Notes under the pieces: model-generated | Databases searched by the model: none | What the model was told of the DNA's origin: nothing | What the model saw: only the letters and a program-made list of their open reading frames with translations | NCBI GenBank assembly: GCA_964444795.1 | Contig: CAYUIQ010000008.1 | Span: forward strand, 11,275 to 75,274 | Reading direction: 5' to 3' | Source of the DNA: JABMRP01 sp964444795 | GTDB taxonomy: Bacteria > Planctomycetota > Planctomycetia > Pirellulales > Thermoguttaceae | DNA: 64,000 nt | In this document: positions 7,764-16,873 of the stretch, piece after piece | Position numbering within the stretch: the stretch's first letter is position 1 | Layout: each line of letters opens with the position of its first letter | Program-made: the position numbers and the translations under genes

Positions 7764-9029
7764 ATGGCCCGGATTCCACCATTACTGATGGTCGAACCAG
7801 TAGCCGGACGGCGGCGAGCTGCTTCAGTCGTGGCCCGCAAAGAGTCTCGGTTCGAGCTGGAATCCATCAAAACCCGACTCGATGAGATTCGCCGGCACTG
7901 CCGGGACAACCAGACCTCGTTGATGGCGGAGTACAAGAAGAACCTCGCGCAGGCGGCGGGTGTCGAGTGGACCGTCGCGGCGGACGCCGCGCAAGCCGCG
8001 TCCTACGTCAAGCGGGTTGCCGGGCGCACGGACCTCATCTCGATCAACATGTCAAGCGTCGTCGTGAACGAGCTTCGGCCCCAGTTGCAGGCCGCCGGCC
8101 TGCGGACGCACCTCCGATACTTCAAGGAGTTCGACAAATTCCAGAAGAAGATCGAAGACTACTGGGAACTGCCGGGATTTCACGAGAAAGGTCTGGTCGA
8201 GTCGTTCGACGTTGCCAGGACGTTTACGCACCTGAGATCGGACCAGGTGCGAGATTACGTTGCGGTGGTGGGAGTCAACGCAGTCTCCGCTGCCGACGGC
8301 TCCGTCTTCTTCCTGCAGCACATGTCGAATATCTCCAAGGACCTCCAGCAGGCGAAGAAGATCGTCATGGTGGTCACCCCGGAAAAGGTCGTCAGAGATC
8401 GCCCGGCCGCCCTTCTTCAGACCCGCTCGATGGGCGTGTTCGGCCTGGAGAGTATCCTCCTCGGTCTGGGGCCGAAGGAGGTGGAGAAATACGACTTCGA
8501 CGCGCTCCCCAGGATCGCTGGAGACCGGGAACTCCACGTGTTGATCCTGGACAACGGCCGCATCGAGATCTTCGCCGAGGAGTACCGCGACCTCTTCCTC
8601 TGCATGGATTGCCGGGCATGCACCCGGCAATGCCCGATCGGGCAACATGTGGACCTCGACGAGATGATCTGGAGTCCCAAGAACTACCTCCTCGGGTTCT
8701 TGCAGGGCCGGATCGACACCACCGAAGTCTGTCTCCATTGCGGCTGCTGTCACGTGGAATGCCCGGTCGACATCGATCTTCCCGCATTGATCTGGAGAGC
8801 CCAGTTCGAGCACTACGCAAAACACGGAAGGAGCTGGAAGAAGCAGTTGATGGATGCGCCCGAGTTGCTGGCCAAGATCGGGTCGATGACGGCGCCGGTG
8901 TCCAACTGGGCGACCGGTCTGTCGGTCTCCAGGCGGATCATGGAGGCAATCATAGGTGTCCACAGAAACGCTCGGCTGCCGGCGTTTCATCGCCACACGT
9001 TCGAGAAATGGGTACACCGCCGTGAATGA
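7764..9029 (+). CDS. LUD-domain protein with two [4Fe-4S] motifs (LutB/HdrC-like)
   Basis: A 421-aa protein. Residues ~45-265 resemble the LUD domain of LutB/LutC-type proteins (AEYKKNLAQAAGVEWTVA, then DYVAVVGVNAVSAADGSV and IVMVVTPEKVVRD). A bacterial ferredoxin-type pair follows: CX2CX2CX3C at C280, C283, C286, C290 (CMDCRACTRQCP) and a second at C323, C326, C329, C333 (CLHCGCCHVECP). This is the HdrC-like half of an electron-transfer unit. The start is uncertain; an ACGGAA tract precedes this ATG, and a later ATG at residue ~53 would remove a poorly defined leader. The next gene overlaps it by 8 bp. It probably passes electrons between the AOR and a quinone, thiol or other carrier. Confidence 0.8.
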   Translation: MARIPPLLMVEPVAGRRRAASVVARKESRFELESIKTRLDEIRRHCRDNQTSLMAEYKKNLAQAAGVEWTVAADAAQAASYVKRVAGRTDLISINMSSVVVNELRPQLQAAGLRTHLRYFKEFDKFQKKIEDYWELPGFHEKGLVESFDVARTFTHLRSDQVRDYVAVVGVNAVSAADGSVFFLQHMSNISKDLQQAKKIVMVVTPEKVVRDRPAALLQTRSMGVFGLESILLGLGPKEVEKYDFDALPRIAGDRELHVLILDNGRIEIFAEEYRDLFLCMDCRACTRQCPIGQHVDLDEMIWSPKNYLLGFLQGRIDTTEVCLHCGCCHVECPVDIDLPALIWRAQFEHYAKHGRSWKKQLMDAPELLAKIGSMTAPVSNWATGLSVSRRIMEAIIGVHRNARLPAFHRHTFEKWVHRRE

Positions 9030-9780
9030 AAAGGTCGTCTATTTCAGCGGCTGTTACGCCAACTATTACGACCCGCGGATCGGCGAGGCCTTCGTCGAGG
9101 TCCTCCGGGCCAACGGAATCGAGGTACTGGTCGCCGAACAGAAATGCTGCGGCATGCCCATGATGTCCAACGGGAACATCGAAGGAGCGAAGAAGAACTT
9201 CAATGAAATCGTGCAATCCCTCTCCCGGATGGCCGCATCGGGCCTGGATATCATCACGACCTGCCCAAGCTGCAGTTTGATGTTGAAGAAGGAGGGGTTG
9301 CCGTTTTTCGATAGCGAGGAAGCCCGATTTGTATCGAGCCGCGTCTTGAACGTCCCGGAGTATCTGGTTAGGTTGTTGCGCCAGGGCAAGCTGGATACGA
9401 GATTCAGAGAGACGCCGCTGGAGGTTCTGTACCACAACCCGTGCCATCTGAAAGTACAGGGAATCCGAGAAGAACCGGTTACGCTTCTGGAGTTGATACC
9501 TGGACTGGGTGTGACGAAGGTCGTGGACAGTTGCTGTGGAATGGGTGGCTCCTACGGCATGAAAGCGGCTCACTACGATATGTCCGTGAAGATCGCGGAA
9601 AAGCTCTGGGGAGAAATCGAAGACGCCGAAGTGGACACCATCGCCACCGAATGTGGGACCTGTATGTTGCAAATAGAAGCCCGGCAAGGTACAAAGAAGG
9701 TGGTTCACCCGATCGTGTTGATCCGCGATGCTTACAAAAACTCCGACCAGACACGAGTTCGCAGAGGAGGACGCAGATGA
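9022..9780 (+). CDS. HdrB-like protein with two CCG cysteine-rich domains
   Basis: The frame opens at 8956, but the GTG at 9022 gives a start just before the first conserved strand (NEKVVYFSGCYANYYDP) and overlaps the upstream stop by 8 bp; I prefer it (252 aa). Two CCG domains are visible: YFSGC plus EQKCCGMPMMSNGN near the N-terminus, and LYHNPCHLKVQG plus VDSCCGMGGSYGMKA in the C-terminal half. This is the arrangement of HdrB, GlpC, LutA and succinate dehydrogenase E, where the cysteines hold a non-cubane Fe-S cluster. With the LUD/Fe-S protein it forms an HdrBC-like pair. No flavin-bearing HdrA gene is present in the window. Confidence 0.85.
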   Translation: MNEKVVYFSGCYANYYDPRIGEAFVEVLRANGIEVLVAEQKCCGMPMMSNGNIEGAKKNFNEIVQSLSRMAASGLDIITTCPSCSLMLKKEGLPFFDSEEARFVSSRVLNVPEYLVRLLRQGKLDTRFRETPLEVLYHNPCHLKVQGIREEPVTLLELIPGLGVTKVVDSCCGMGGSYGMKAAHYDMSVKIAEKLWGEIEDAEVDTIATECGTCMLQIEARQGTKKVVHPIVLIRDAYKNSDQTRVRRGGRR

Positions 9781-10034
9781 CAGACAAGAACGAAGAGTTG
9801 TCCGGCGTCGAGGGTCTAGTCAAGACCAGAACGCATGGCAAGTTCAGGTGTCACAATCCAAGTTGCATGGCGAGGATTTCCGTGGAACCCGGCGCAACAC
9901 AATGTACGTGTCCAACGTGTGGTCTTCAGTGGCGAGTGTCCTGGATCGGCCCCAATTTCCCTCGGATACGCGGGCCGGTATGGGACGTGAACCAGAAGAT
10001 CGCCGCAGAAGCCGCAGCCAAGAAGAAAGGGTAG
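9777..10034 (+). CDS. Small zinc-ribbon protein in AOR operon
   Basis: An 85-aa protein starting at an ATG whose ATGA overlaps the stop of the HdrB-like gene. Two cysteine knuckles, FRCHNPSC and CTCPTCGLQW, are spaced 15 residues apart, as in zinc ribbons or rubredoxin-like folds. The rest is charged and short, ending in AAEAAAKKKG. The function is unknown. Its tight placement between two redox genes (4-bp overlap before, 4-bp gap after) suggests an accessory or electron-transfer partner of the AOR. Confidence 0.7.
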   Translation: MTDKNEELSGVEGLVKTRTHGKFRCHNPSCMARISVEPGATQCTCPTCGLQWRVSWIGPNFPRIRGPVWDVNQKIAAEAAAKKKG

Positions 10035-10038
10035 AGAA

Positions 10039-11967
10039 ATGGCCCTGAACCGAAAGATAGCCTACATCGATCTCACCTCGAGAACGATCGAGACGAAGCC
10101 GATCCCGCTGGCGATTCGCAAGAAGTATCTTGGCGGCCGCGGACTGGACGCCTACCTGCTCTACAACCACACGGAAGCGGGCGTCGACGGGCTGAGCCCC
10201 GGCAACGCACTGCTGATCAGTGCGGGCATCCTGGGTGGAACGCTCGCTTCCGCGACCGCGAGGACGCACGTCTGTGCCAAATCGCCGCTCACGGGATTCT
10301 TCGGCAGCTCGAACATGGGCGGGTTTTTCGCCCCGGAATTGAGATGGGCCGGATTTGACCATCTTGTCATCAAGGGCAAGGCCGAGAAACCCGTCTATCT
10401 GTGGATTCACAATGGTCAGATCGAGATCCGCGACGCCGCCGGCGTGTGGGGACTCAACGTACACGAGACCCAGCGGGCAATCAGAAATGAACTCGCCGAC
10501 GAAGACGTCAAGTGCGTGGTGATCGGCCCCGCCGGCGAGAATCTGGTGCGATACGCCAACGTGATGACGGGACTGAAGAACGCCGGCGGCAGAACGGGGA
10601 TGGGCGCCGTCTTTGGCTCGAAGAACCTCAAGGCGGTCGCCGCCCGAGGCACGATGGACGTCAACATCGCGCATCCCACGCAAGCGCTGGAGTTCAACAA
10701 GAAGTTCATCGACCAGATCACCGGCGCCAAGGCGAACAAGACCCAGGGAATGCTGGGGACTCCCTTCATCTGGGGAGCGACCAACTCCTGGGGAGGCTTG
10801 AGGGTCAGGAACTTCCAGACCAACCAGATGTTGTATGCGGACGACATCGAACCGGAGCGGCTCGACGAGATCTGCGAGGAGACCATCGGGCCCAATCACA
10901 TGGTCAGTTGCTTCGGCTGCCAAGTGCATTGCCGCGCGCAATACAAGGTCCCCTCCGGCCCCCACGCCGGCGACTATGATGAAGGCCCGGAGTACACGTC
11001 GCAGGGTGCTTTCGGCGCGGAGCCCGAATGCCGCAATGCCAATACCATCCTCACCTGCAATCACATGGTGAACATGTGGGGTATCGACAACCTGGAGATA
11101 GGCAGCCTCATCTCCTGGGCCATGGAGCTTTACGAAGAGGGAATCCTGACCAGCGAGGAGACGGACGGCCTGGATCTCAAGTTCGGCAACGACGAGGCCC
11201 TGATGGAGATGATTCGCCGGATTGTGTTTCGCGACGGATGGCTCGGCGACACGTTGGCGGATGGAGGACTCCGGGCCGCCGAGAAGATCGGCCGAGACTC
11301 GCTGAAATACCTCATCCACGTCAAGGGGTTGAGCAATCTCCACTCGGACGAGCGAGCCACGCCGGCGCTGGCCCTGGGTATTGCCACGGGCTCCCGAGGT
11401 TCCGACCACTTGCGGAGCCGTCCGGCCATCGACCTCTACCACTTGCCGGAGAAAGTCCTCAGAAAGATCTACGGCTCGCCCGTGAAGTATGACGGGCCGT
11501 TGAGTTCCGAACATACGGAATACGTGGGCAAGGCGTGGCAGGTCTTCTGGCAGGAGATGTGCTACATGGGCGTGGATTGCCTCGGTATCTGCAAATACCA
11601 CACCGTGTTCCTCGGAGCGACGCTTCCCAACTTCGAGGACTGGCCCAAGGTGCTCTACTACAACACCGGACTGGAGTTCACGCCGACCGAGTTGTGGGCC
11701 GTGGCCGAGAGATCCTACAACCTGGAGCGACTGTTCAACATCCGCGAAGGACTGACCCGAGAGTTCGATACGCTCGTGGACCGGTACTTCGACGAACCGG
11801 CGCCCGCGGGAGCACCGGACGTCATCGGCTCGGTGATCGACCGCAAGAAGTTTACCCGGATGATCGACGAATACTACGAGCACCATGGCTGGGACTCCGA
11901 CGGCGTTCCCCGCCCCGAAACGCTCGAGAGGCTGGGACTGGCCGCTGAGCCGTCCGGTGTACTCTGA
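10039..11967 (+). CDS. Tungsten-type aldehyde:ferredoxin oxidoreductase (AOR family)
   Basis: A 642-aa protein, close to the usual AOR/BamB length. The N-terminal domain includes KYLGGRGLDAYLLYNH and SPLTGFFGSSNMGGFFAPEL, matching the pterin-binding AOR-N domain. The [4Fe-4S] ligands are C291, C294 and C298 (CFGCQVHC), with a fourth cysteine in the DCLGIC segment, most likely C518, matching the family's DxxGxC motif. Family members oxidise aldehydes to acids, or in BamB reduce aromatic acyl-CoA rings, with a W- or Mo-bis-pterin centre. AGGGTAGAG precedes the ATG. Neighbours supply a ferredoxin, an HdrBC-like pair and a MoaD carrier. The substrate cannot be read from the sequence. Confidence 0.9.
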   Translation: MALNRKIAYIDLTSRTIETKPIPLAIRKKYLGGRGLDAYLLYNHTEAGVDGLSPGNALLISAGILGGTLASATARTHVCAKSPLTGFFGSSNMGGFFAPELRWAGFDHLVIKGKAEKPVYLWIHNGQIEIRDAAGVWGLNVHETQRAIRNELADEDVKCVVIGPAGENLVRYANVMTGLKNAGGRTGMGAVFGSKNLKAVAARGTMDVNIAHPTQALEFNKKFIDQITGAKANKTQGMLGTPFIWGATNSWGGLRVRNFQTNQMLYADDIEPERLDEICEETIGPNHMVSCFGCQVHCRAQYKVPSGPHAGDYDEGPEYTSQGAFGAEPECRNANTILTCNHMVNMWGIDNLEIGSLISWAMELYEEGILTSEETDGLDLKFGNDEALMEMIRRIVFRDGWLGDTLADGGLRAAEKIGRDSLKYLIHVKGLSNLHSDERATPALALGIATGSRGSDHLRSRPAIDLYHLPEKVLRKIYGSPVKYDGPLSSEHTEYVGKAWQVFWQEMCYMGVDCLGICKYHTVFLGATLPNFEDWPKVLYYNTGLEFTPTELWAVAERSYNLERLFNIREGLTREFDTLVDRYFDEPAPAGAPDVIGSVIDRKKFTRMIDEYYEHHGWDSDGVPRPETLERLGLAAEPSGVL

Positions 11968-11989
11968 TCCGCCTGAGTGGGAGAAACAA

Positions 11990-12487
11990 ATGGCTAAAGT
12001 ACTGATGGTAGATTTCGAGAAGTGTACCGGCTGCCGGTTGTGCGAACTTGTCTGTTCCGTAAAGCACGAAGGGGTGTCCAACCCTTCCCGAAGCCGGATC
12101 AAGGTCGAGAAGTGGGAGTGGGAGGGCCTGTATATTCCGATGACCTGCCAGCAATGCGAGGATGCCCCTTGCAAGTCGAGCTGCCCGGTCAAGGCCATCT
12201 CCCACGATGAGGACCTGGGTCGGCTGGTCGTCGACTACGAAGTGTGTATCGGCTGCCGGTCGTGCGTGGCCGTCTGTCCCTTCGGCGCGATGAGCTTCGA
12301 TGCCCTCGGCAAGAAGGTGATCAAGTGCGACCTCTGCGATGGGGAACCCCTCTGCGTCTCGTTCTGCGATACCAAAGCGCTGGACTACGTCGATGCCGGG
12401 CAGGTCAGCACTTCGAGGAAGAGAGACGCGGCGAAGAGAATCTCCGATGCACAGAAGATCGGCGCGACACTTGCCGAAGAAATGTAA
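11990..12487 (+). CDS. Four-cluster [4Fe-4S] ferredoxin subunit
   Basis: A 165-aa protein. The ATG at 11990 follows GTGGGAGAA; a longer in-frame opening at 11885 lies within the AOR gene and is rejected. Four cysteine motifs follow in order: CTGCRLCELVC, CQQCEDAPCKSSCP, CIGCRSCVAVCP and CDLCDGEPLCVSFC. This is the pattern of DmsB/HycB/BamC-type electron-transfer subunits carrying four cubanes. There is no Tat or Sec signal, so it is cytoplasmic. It starts 22 bp after the AOR stop and is probably its dedicated electron carrier. Confidence 0.9.
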   Translation: MAKVLMVDFEKCTGCRLCELVCSVKHEGVSNPSRSRIKVEKWEWEGLYIPMTCQQCEDAPCKSSCPVKAISHDEDLGRLVVDYEVCIGCRSCVAVCPFGAMSFDALGKKVIKCDLCDGEPLCVSFCDTKALDYVDAGQVSTSRKRDAAKRISDAQKIGATLAEEM

Positions 12488-12514
12488 GTATTTCTCTTAC
12501 GGGTACGAAACGGC

Positions 12515-12787
12515 GTGAGCGTGAAGGTAAGCCTGCACAAAACGCATCGGCAGTTCACCGGCGGACTCGAGATTGTCGAGGTCGAAGGCGAAACGGTCGG
12601 TGATTGTCTTGACCACCTGGCCAACGAGTATCCAGGAATCGGTGAGGCGCTGTTCGAGAAGAAAGGGAAGCTGAGAAGACACGTCGAGGTCTTCCTCAAC
12701 CTCCAGAGCACGTACCCGCAAGAGTTGGCCATGCCGGTGAAGGACCGGGATGAGATCCACGTCGCCGTCATGCTGGGCGGCGGTTGA
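12515..12787 (+). CDS. MoaD/ThiS-like sulfur-carrier protein
   Basis: A 90-aa protein from a GTG start with no strong ribosome binding site. The ubiquitin-like fold is suggested by GLEIVEVEGETVGDCLDHLANEYPG, the conserved DEIHVAVMLGGG end and overall size. Such carriers end in Gly-Gly, which is thiocarboxylated to give sulfur to molybdopterin; here the last three residues are Gly. MoaD-like genes often sit in tungsten-enzyme operons to help make tungstopterin. It is the last gene of this operon. Confidence 0.8.
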   Translation: MSVKVSLHKTHRQFTGGLEIVEVEGETVGDCLDHLANEYPGIGEALFEKKGKLRRHVEVFLNLQSTYPQELAMPVKDRDEIHVAVMLGGG

Positions 12788-13181
12788 CTCCGCTGCCGGT
12801 CCCATCGCCGGAGGCGGGCGCTGCTTCTGCCTTTTCACGCGCTGACCCGCTTGCCTGCCGTTTGCCGATAAATCCTTCGCGATCGATCGCGCTGACCGAC
12901 CGACCTCCGAGGCCATGGGCGGGAGGACGCACTGCGGGAGCCCTTCGCATCGTGGCAACCGTCTCAGGTCTTCCACGCCGTTCAAACGTCACCACCTGCC
13001 TACAGTCCTTCCCGTTGTATACGCCCGGGAGTTGCCCGGGCGACCTATATTTGCGCTGAATGGCAGTGTACTTCTTGCGGGGAACACTGCCAAAGAACAA
13101 TGGTGAGACCGTCGCTGTAGGCAAATTGCGATTACTGATCCGGGCAACCGACAGGGCGAATTTAGCGGTGGCAGGCAGACA
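12788..13181. other. Intergenic region between AOR operon and hybrid kinase
   Basis: 394 bp without a gene. It holds a perfect 14-bp palindrome CGCGATCGATCGCG at 12878-12891 and a strong hairpin at 13022-13042. The kinase start is preceded by GGTGGCAGGCAGACA, a weak ribosome binding site. No clear promoter hexamers were seen. Confidence 0.5.
13022..13042 (+). terminator. GC-rich hairpin, possible terminator of AOR operon
   Basis: CGCCCGGG and CCCGGGCG form a perfect 8-bp stem around a 5-nt AGTTG loop. The stem is followed by ACCTATATTT, which is only partly T-rich, so an intrinsic terminator is possible but not certain. It lies 235 bp after the MoaD-like stop. Confidence 0.35.
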
Positions 13182-16100
13182 ATGATGAAAGGTGTGGAAA
13201 TGCTGCTTGACTCAACCAGAATCCAAATCAAAGACGCGCCTTCCGATCACCTCATAACCTCCTCTCGGGCTTGGCTGGAGGTGGGAGACGTGATGAGCGC
13301 GAACGTAACCACCGTTTCATCGGATGAAACCGTCGTTTCAGCAGTGAAGACGATGTCTGGGAACAAGATATCCTGCATCGTTGTCGTGGATCATGCGAAG
13401 GTGGTGGGCATCCTTACCGAGACAGACATCCTCAAGAGGATTGCGGGCCGGGATAGCGATTTCGACAAGAGAAGCGTTGCGGAAATAATGTCTTCTCCAG
13501 TGGAAACCGTGCCCCGCGATCTTTCCGTACTTGAAGCCGCCGAAATCTCGGAAAAGAGGCATATCAAGCGACTACCGGTTTTGGAAAACAAGAGATTAGT
13601 CGGACTTGTAACGCAAACCGACATCGTTCGAACGATGACATCCTGCGGCGTGTGGAAGGATGTTGCGGACATCATGAGCAGGAATGTGGCTGTCGTACAG
13701 AAAACGGCGACCGTAGCGGAAGCAGCGCAGGTCATGACTTCCCGCAATATCTCATGCGTCGTAGCCCTCGAAGGAGACGAGGTGGTCGGTATCCTCACGG
13801 AAAGAGATCTGCTTAGCAAGATTGTCGCACGGCACAGAGATCCCACGCTTGCGACAATGGAGGAGGTGATGTCTTCTCCGGTCGCCACGGTGCCTCCCGA
13901 TCATTCCGTGTTCAGCGCCAGCAGGACCATGGAAGCGAAGGGGGTTCGCAGACTGGTCGTAATGGAAGGCGAGCGGTTGTGTGGGGTTGTGGCTCAAACA
14001 GACATCTTCAGGGCTGCAAAGAGAAAACTGGACGAGGCGGAACGCGAGAACCTCCGGTTGCTGGGACAGTCGGAAAACAACGTCTATACCTCCGACTTGG
14101 ATGGTAAGACAACCTACGTCAACCCCGCATTCCTCAGACTATTCGAGGTCCCCGATCCAGGAGAGTTCATTGGCCAACCTTTCCTGCCGGAACGGTTCTG
14201 GCTTGACCCGAAGGACCGACTCAGAGTTCTCCCGGAACTAAGAAAGGGCAATGTGGACATCGAGGAGTTGACGCTAAAGACCTCGAAGGGCAAGCGAATC
14301 CATGTTATGCTCTTTTCCGCCTCGACCAGAAACGCCCGGGGCGAACTCAACGGAACTCAGGGTATACTGTACGACGTGACGGAGAAGAAGGAACTCGTCG
14401 CTCTGAGAGAGGCGAAAGAGGCGCTGCGGGAGAGCGAGCGACGCTTCATGGACGTACTGCACACGTCCGACGACGCCATTTTGCTTATCGACGGCGACAC
14501 ATTCGTCGACTGCAATGAAGCGACTGCTCGAATGCTTGGATACTGCGACAGGGAAGAGCTCCTGATGACTCATCCCTCGGAGCTTTCGCCCCCTTCGCAA
14601 CGCGATGGGATGAATTCCTTCGAAAAGGCAAATGAGATGATCAGGACTGCTTTGGAGAAGGGGTTCCATCGCTTCGAATGGATGCACCGAAAGGCGGACG
14701 GCGAAGACTTTCCCGTGGAGGTCTCGCTCACTCCGATTCCCTATCAAGGAAGGACGATACTCCATTGCCTTTGGCGAGATCTCACCGATCGCAATCGCGC
14801 GGCGGAGCAACTGCTTCGCTCCGAGACGAAGTTCCGCACGTTGTACGATTCGACCAGCGACGCGGTCATGCTGCTCGACGAAAAGGGCTTCTTCGACTGC
14901 AATGACGCCACGGTGCGAATCTTTGGGTGCAAGGACAAGGCCGAGTTCCGCACCAAGCATCCCGCCGATCTGTCTCCGGCTGAGCAGCCCTGTGGCACGA
15001 GCTCTCTGAATCTAGCCAACCGGCGAATCGCTACCGCCATGAAAAACGGCAGGAATCAATTCGATTGGATGCACAAGAAACTGGACACCGGTAAGACCTT
15101 TCCCGCCGAGGTGTTGCTCAACGCCTTGGAGTTGGACGGCCGGTCGGTGCTCCAGGCGGTTGTCCGCGACATCACCGATCGCAAGCGGGCGGAGGAGGCG
15201 CTCCTGGAGAGCGAGGAGCGATTCCGCCGGTTCGCCATGGCCTCGGGTTATGGCTTTTCGATGGGCGAGCTTTCCGGGCAACTGCTTTTCGCCAACGCCG
15301 CCGCTCTCCGGATCGCCGAAGAGAACTCTGAAGAGGCTTTCACCAACAAGACGTTTTACCAATACTACACCCCGAAGGACGCCGAACGCCTGAAACAGCA
15401 GATCCTGCCGATCGTCCTGGAGAAAGGCCGGTGGGTGGGAGAAGTCCCGCTCCTGTCCGCAAGAGGCAATCTGATCGCTACGGAGCAGAACATCTTCCTC
15501 ATCCGCGATGAGCAGGGGACACCCCGCATGGTCGGTAACATCATCACCGACATCACCGAGCGTAAGCAGAGTGAGGTGGAACTGGCAAAAACAAGAGACA
15601 AAGCAGAAGCGGCCAACCGAGCCAAGAGCGAGTTTCTGGCCAACATGAGTCACGAGATCCGCACTCCCATGACGGCCATTCTCGGTTTCTCGCACATGCT
15701 GGCGGAAAGCGTGACGGAGCCGGAGCAACTCGCCGCGGCCACGACCATCAAACAAAACGGCGAGTATCTCACCGGAATCATCAACGACATCCTGGACCTG
15801 TCGAAGATTGAAGCGGGAATGCTGGAAGTCGAGCGGATTGAGTGCTCACCGTGCCGGATCCTTTCCGAGGTAATCTCGCTGATGCGTGTTCGGGCCCAGG
15901 CGAAGGACCTGCCTCTGGAAATCGAGTACGACGGCCCCATCCCCCAGACTATTCAATCCGATCCGACGCGACTGCGGCAGATGCTCATCAATCTCACCGG
16001 TAACGCCATCAAGTTCACCGAGGTTGGTAAGGTCCGCCTGGTGGTTCGCCTGCTGGATGCCGAGTCCGATGAGCCGACGGTGCAATTCGAGGTGGTCGAC

Positions 16101-16793
16101 TCTGGCATTGGGATGACCGAGGAGCAAATTGTCGGCCTATTCAGACCATTCCATCAGGCAGACACCTCCACCACCCGCAAGTTCGGCGGGACGGGGTTGG
16201 GATTGGCCATCAGCAAACGGCTGGCGGAGAAGCTCGGTGGCGACATCGTCGTCAAGAGCACTCTCGGCGAAGGCAGCACGTTCACCGTCACGGTCGAAAC
16301 CGGGCCACTGGACGGCGTGAAGTTGGCTGACAACCCGACCGACGCTCCAGTCGGAACGGATCCCGACAAGAAGCCGACCGCCCCCAAGACCAAACTCGGC
16401 GGTCGCGTCCTTCTTGCGGAAGACGGTCCCGACAATCAGCGCCTCATATCCTCCTTACTCAAGAAGGCGGGAACCGAAGTTGCCATGGCTGAGAATGGGC
16501 AGATCGCCCACGATCTTGCCCTCGCCGCACGAGACGAGGGGGCCCCGTTCGACGTGATCCTGATGGACATGCAGATGCCAGTCATGGACGGCTACGATGC
16601 GACCAGCAAGCTTCGCGAGACCGGCTACTCCGGCCCGATCATCGCACTGACGGCGCACGCCATGAACACGGACCGGGACAAGTGCCTGGCGGCCGGCTGC
16701 GACGATTATATGGCCAAGCCGATCGATCATGAGAAGTTGATTTCGCTGATCGCCGAATACGCCTCGCAAGAGACACGACAATCAACTCGATAA
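13182..16793 (+). CDS. Hybrid histidine kinase: four CBS, four PAS, HisKA, HATPase, receiver
   Basis: A 1203-aa protein. Four CBS repeats occupy ~35-285, each with the VxDIM/EIM start and VGILTExDIL end. Four PAS-type sensor segments follow (~290-400, 415-535, 540-670, 680-800), the first three ending in D(V/L/I)T(E/D). The dimerisation helix has the phospho-acceptor H824 in NMSHEIRTPM; the ATPase domain shows LINLTGNAIKFTE, DSGIGM and FGGTGLGLAI; the receiver has phospho-acceptor D1129 in LMDMQMPVMDG. No membrane segment was seen, so it senses inside the cell. CBS pairs usually bind adenine nucleotides, suggesting energy status is read together with a PAS ligand. The receiver is terminal and no output regulator follows. 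Confidence 0.9.
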   Translation: MMKGVEMLLDSTRIQIKDAPSDHLITSSRAWLEVGDVMSANVTTVSSDETVVSAVKTMSGNKISCIVVVDHAKVVGILTETDILKRIAGRDSDFDKRSVAEIMSSPVETVPRDLSVLEAAEISEKRHIKRLPVLENKRLVGLVTQTDIVRTMTSCGVWKDVADIMSRNVAVVQKTATVAEAAQVMTSRNISCVVALEGDEVVGILTERDLLSKIVARHRDPTLATMEEVMSSPVATVPPDHSVFSASRTMEAKGVRRLVVMEGERLCGVVAQTDIFRAAKRKLDEAERENLRLLGQSENNVYTSDLDGKTTYVNPAFLRLFEVPDPGEFIGQPFLPERFWLDPKDRLRVLPELRKGNVDIEELTLKTSKGKRIHVMLFSASTRNARGELNGTQGILYDVTEKKELVALREAKEALRESERRFMDVLHTSDDAILLIDGDTFVDCNEATARMLGYCDREELLMTHPSELSPPSQRDGMNSFEKANEMIRTALEKGFHRFEWMHRKADGEDFPVEVSLTPIPYQGRTILHCLWRDLTDRNRAAEQLLRSETKFRTLYDSTSDAVMLLDEKGFFDCNDATVRIFGCKDKAEFRTKHPADLSPAEQPCGTSSLNLANRRIATAMKNGRNQFDWMHKKLDTGKTFPAEVLLNALELDGRSVLQAVVRDITDRKRAEEALLESEERFRRFAMASGYGFSMGELSGQLLFANAAALRIAEENSEEAFTNKTFYQYYTPKDAERLKQQILPIVLEKGRWVGEVPLLSARGNLIATEQNIFLIRDEQGTPRMVGNIITDITERKQSEVELAKTRDKAEAANRAKSEFLANMSHEIRTPMTAILGFSHMLAESVTEPEQLAAATTIKQNGEYLTGIINDILDLSKIEAGMLEVERIECSPCRILSEVISLMRVRAQAKDLPLEIEYDGPIPQTIQSDPTRLRQMLINLTGNAIKFTEVGKVRLVVRLLDAESDEPTVQFEVVDSGIGMTEEQIVGLFRPFHQADTSTTRKFGGTGLGLAISKRLAEKLGGDIVVKSTLGEGSTFTVTVETGPLDGVKLADNPTDAPVGTDPDKKPTAPKTKLGGRVLLAEDGPDNQRLISSLLKKAGTEVAMAENGQIAHDLALAARDEGAPFDVILMDMQMPVMDGYDATSKLRETGYSGPIIALTAHAMNTDRDKCLAAGCDDYMAKPIDHEKLISLIAEYASQETRQSTR

Positions 16794-16873
16794 CAGGCTC
16801 TTTCGAGGCATGTGTGACGGGACGGGTCCTCGTATTGACGGACTCGACGGGTCAGGCTCGTGGCGGGTTCCGT

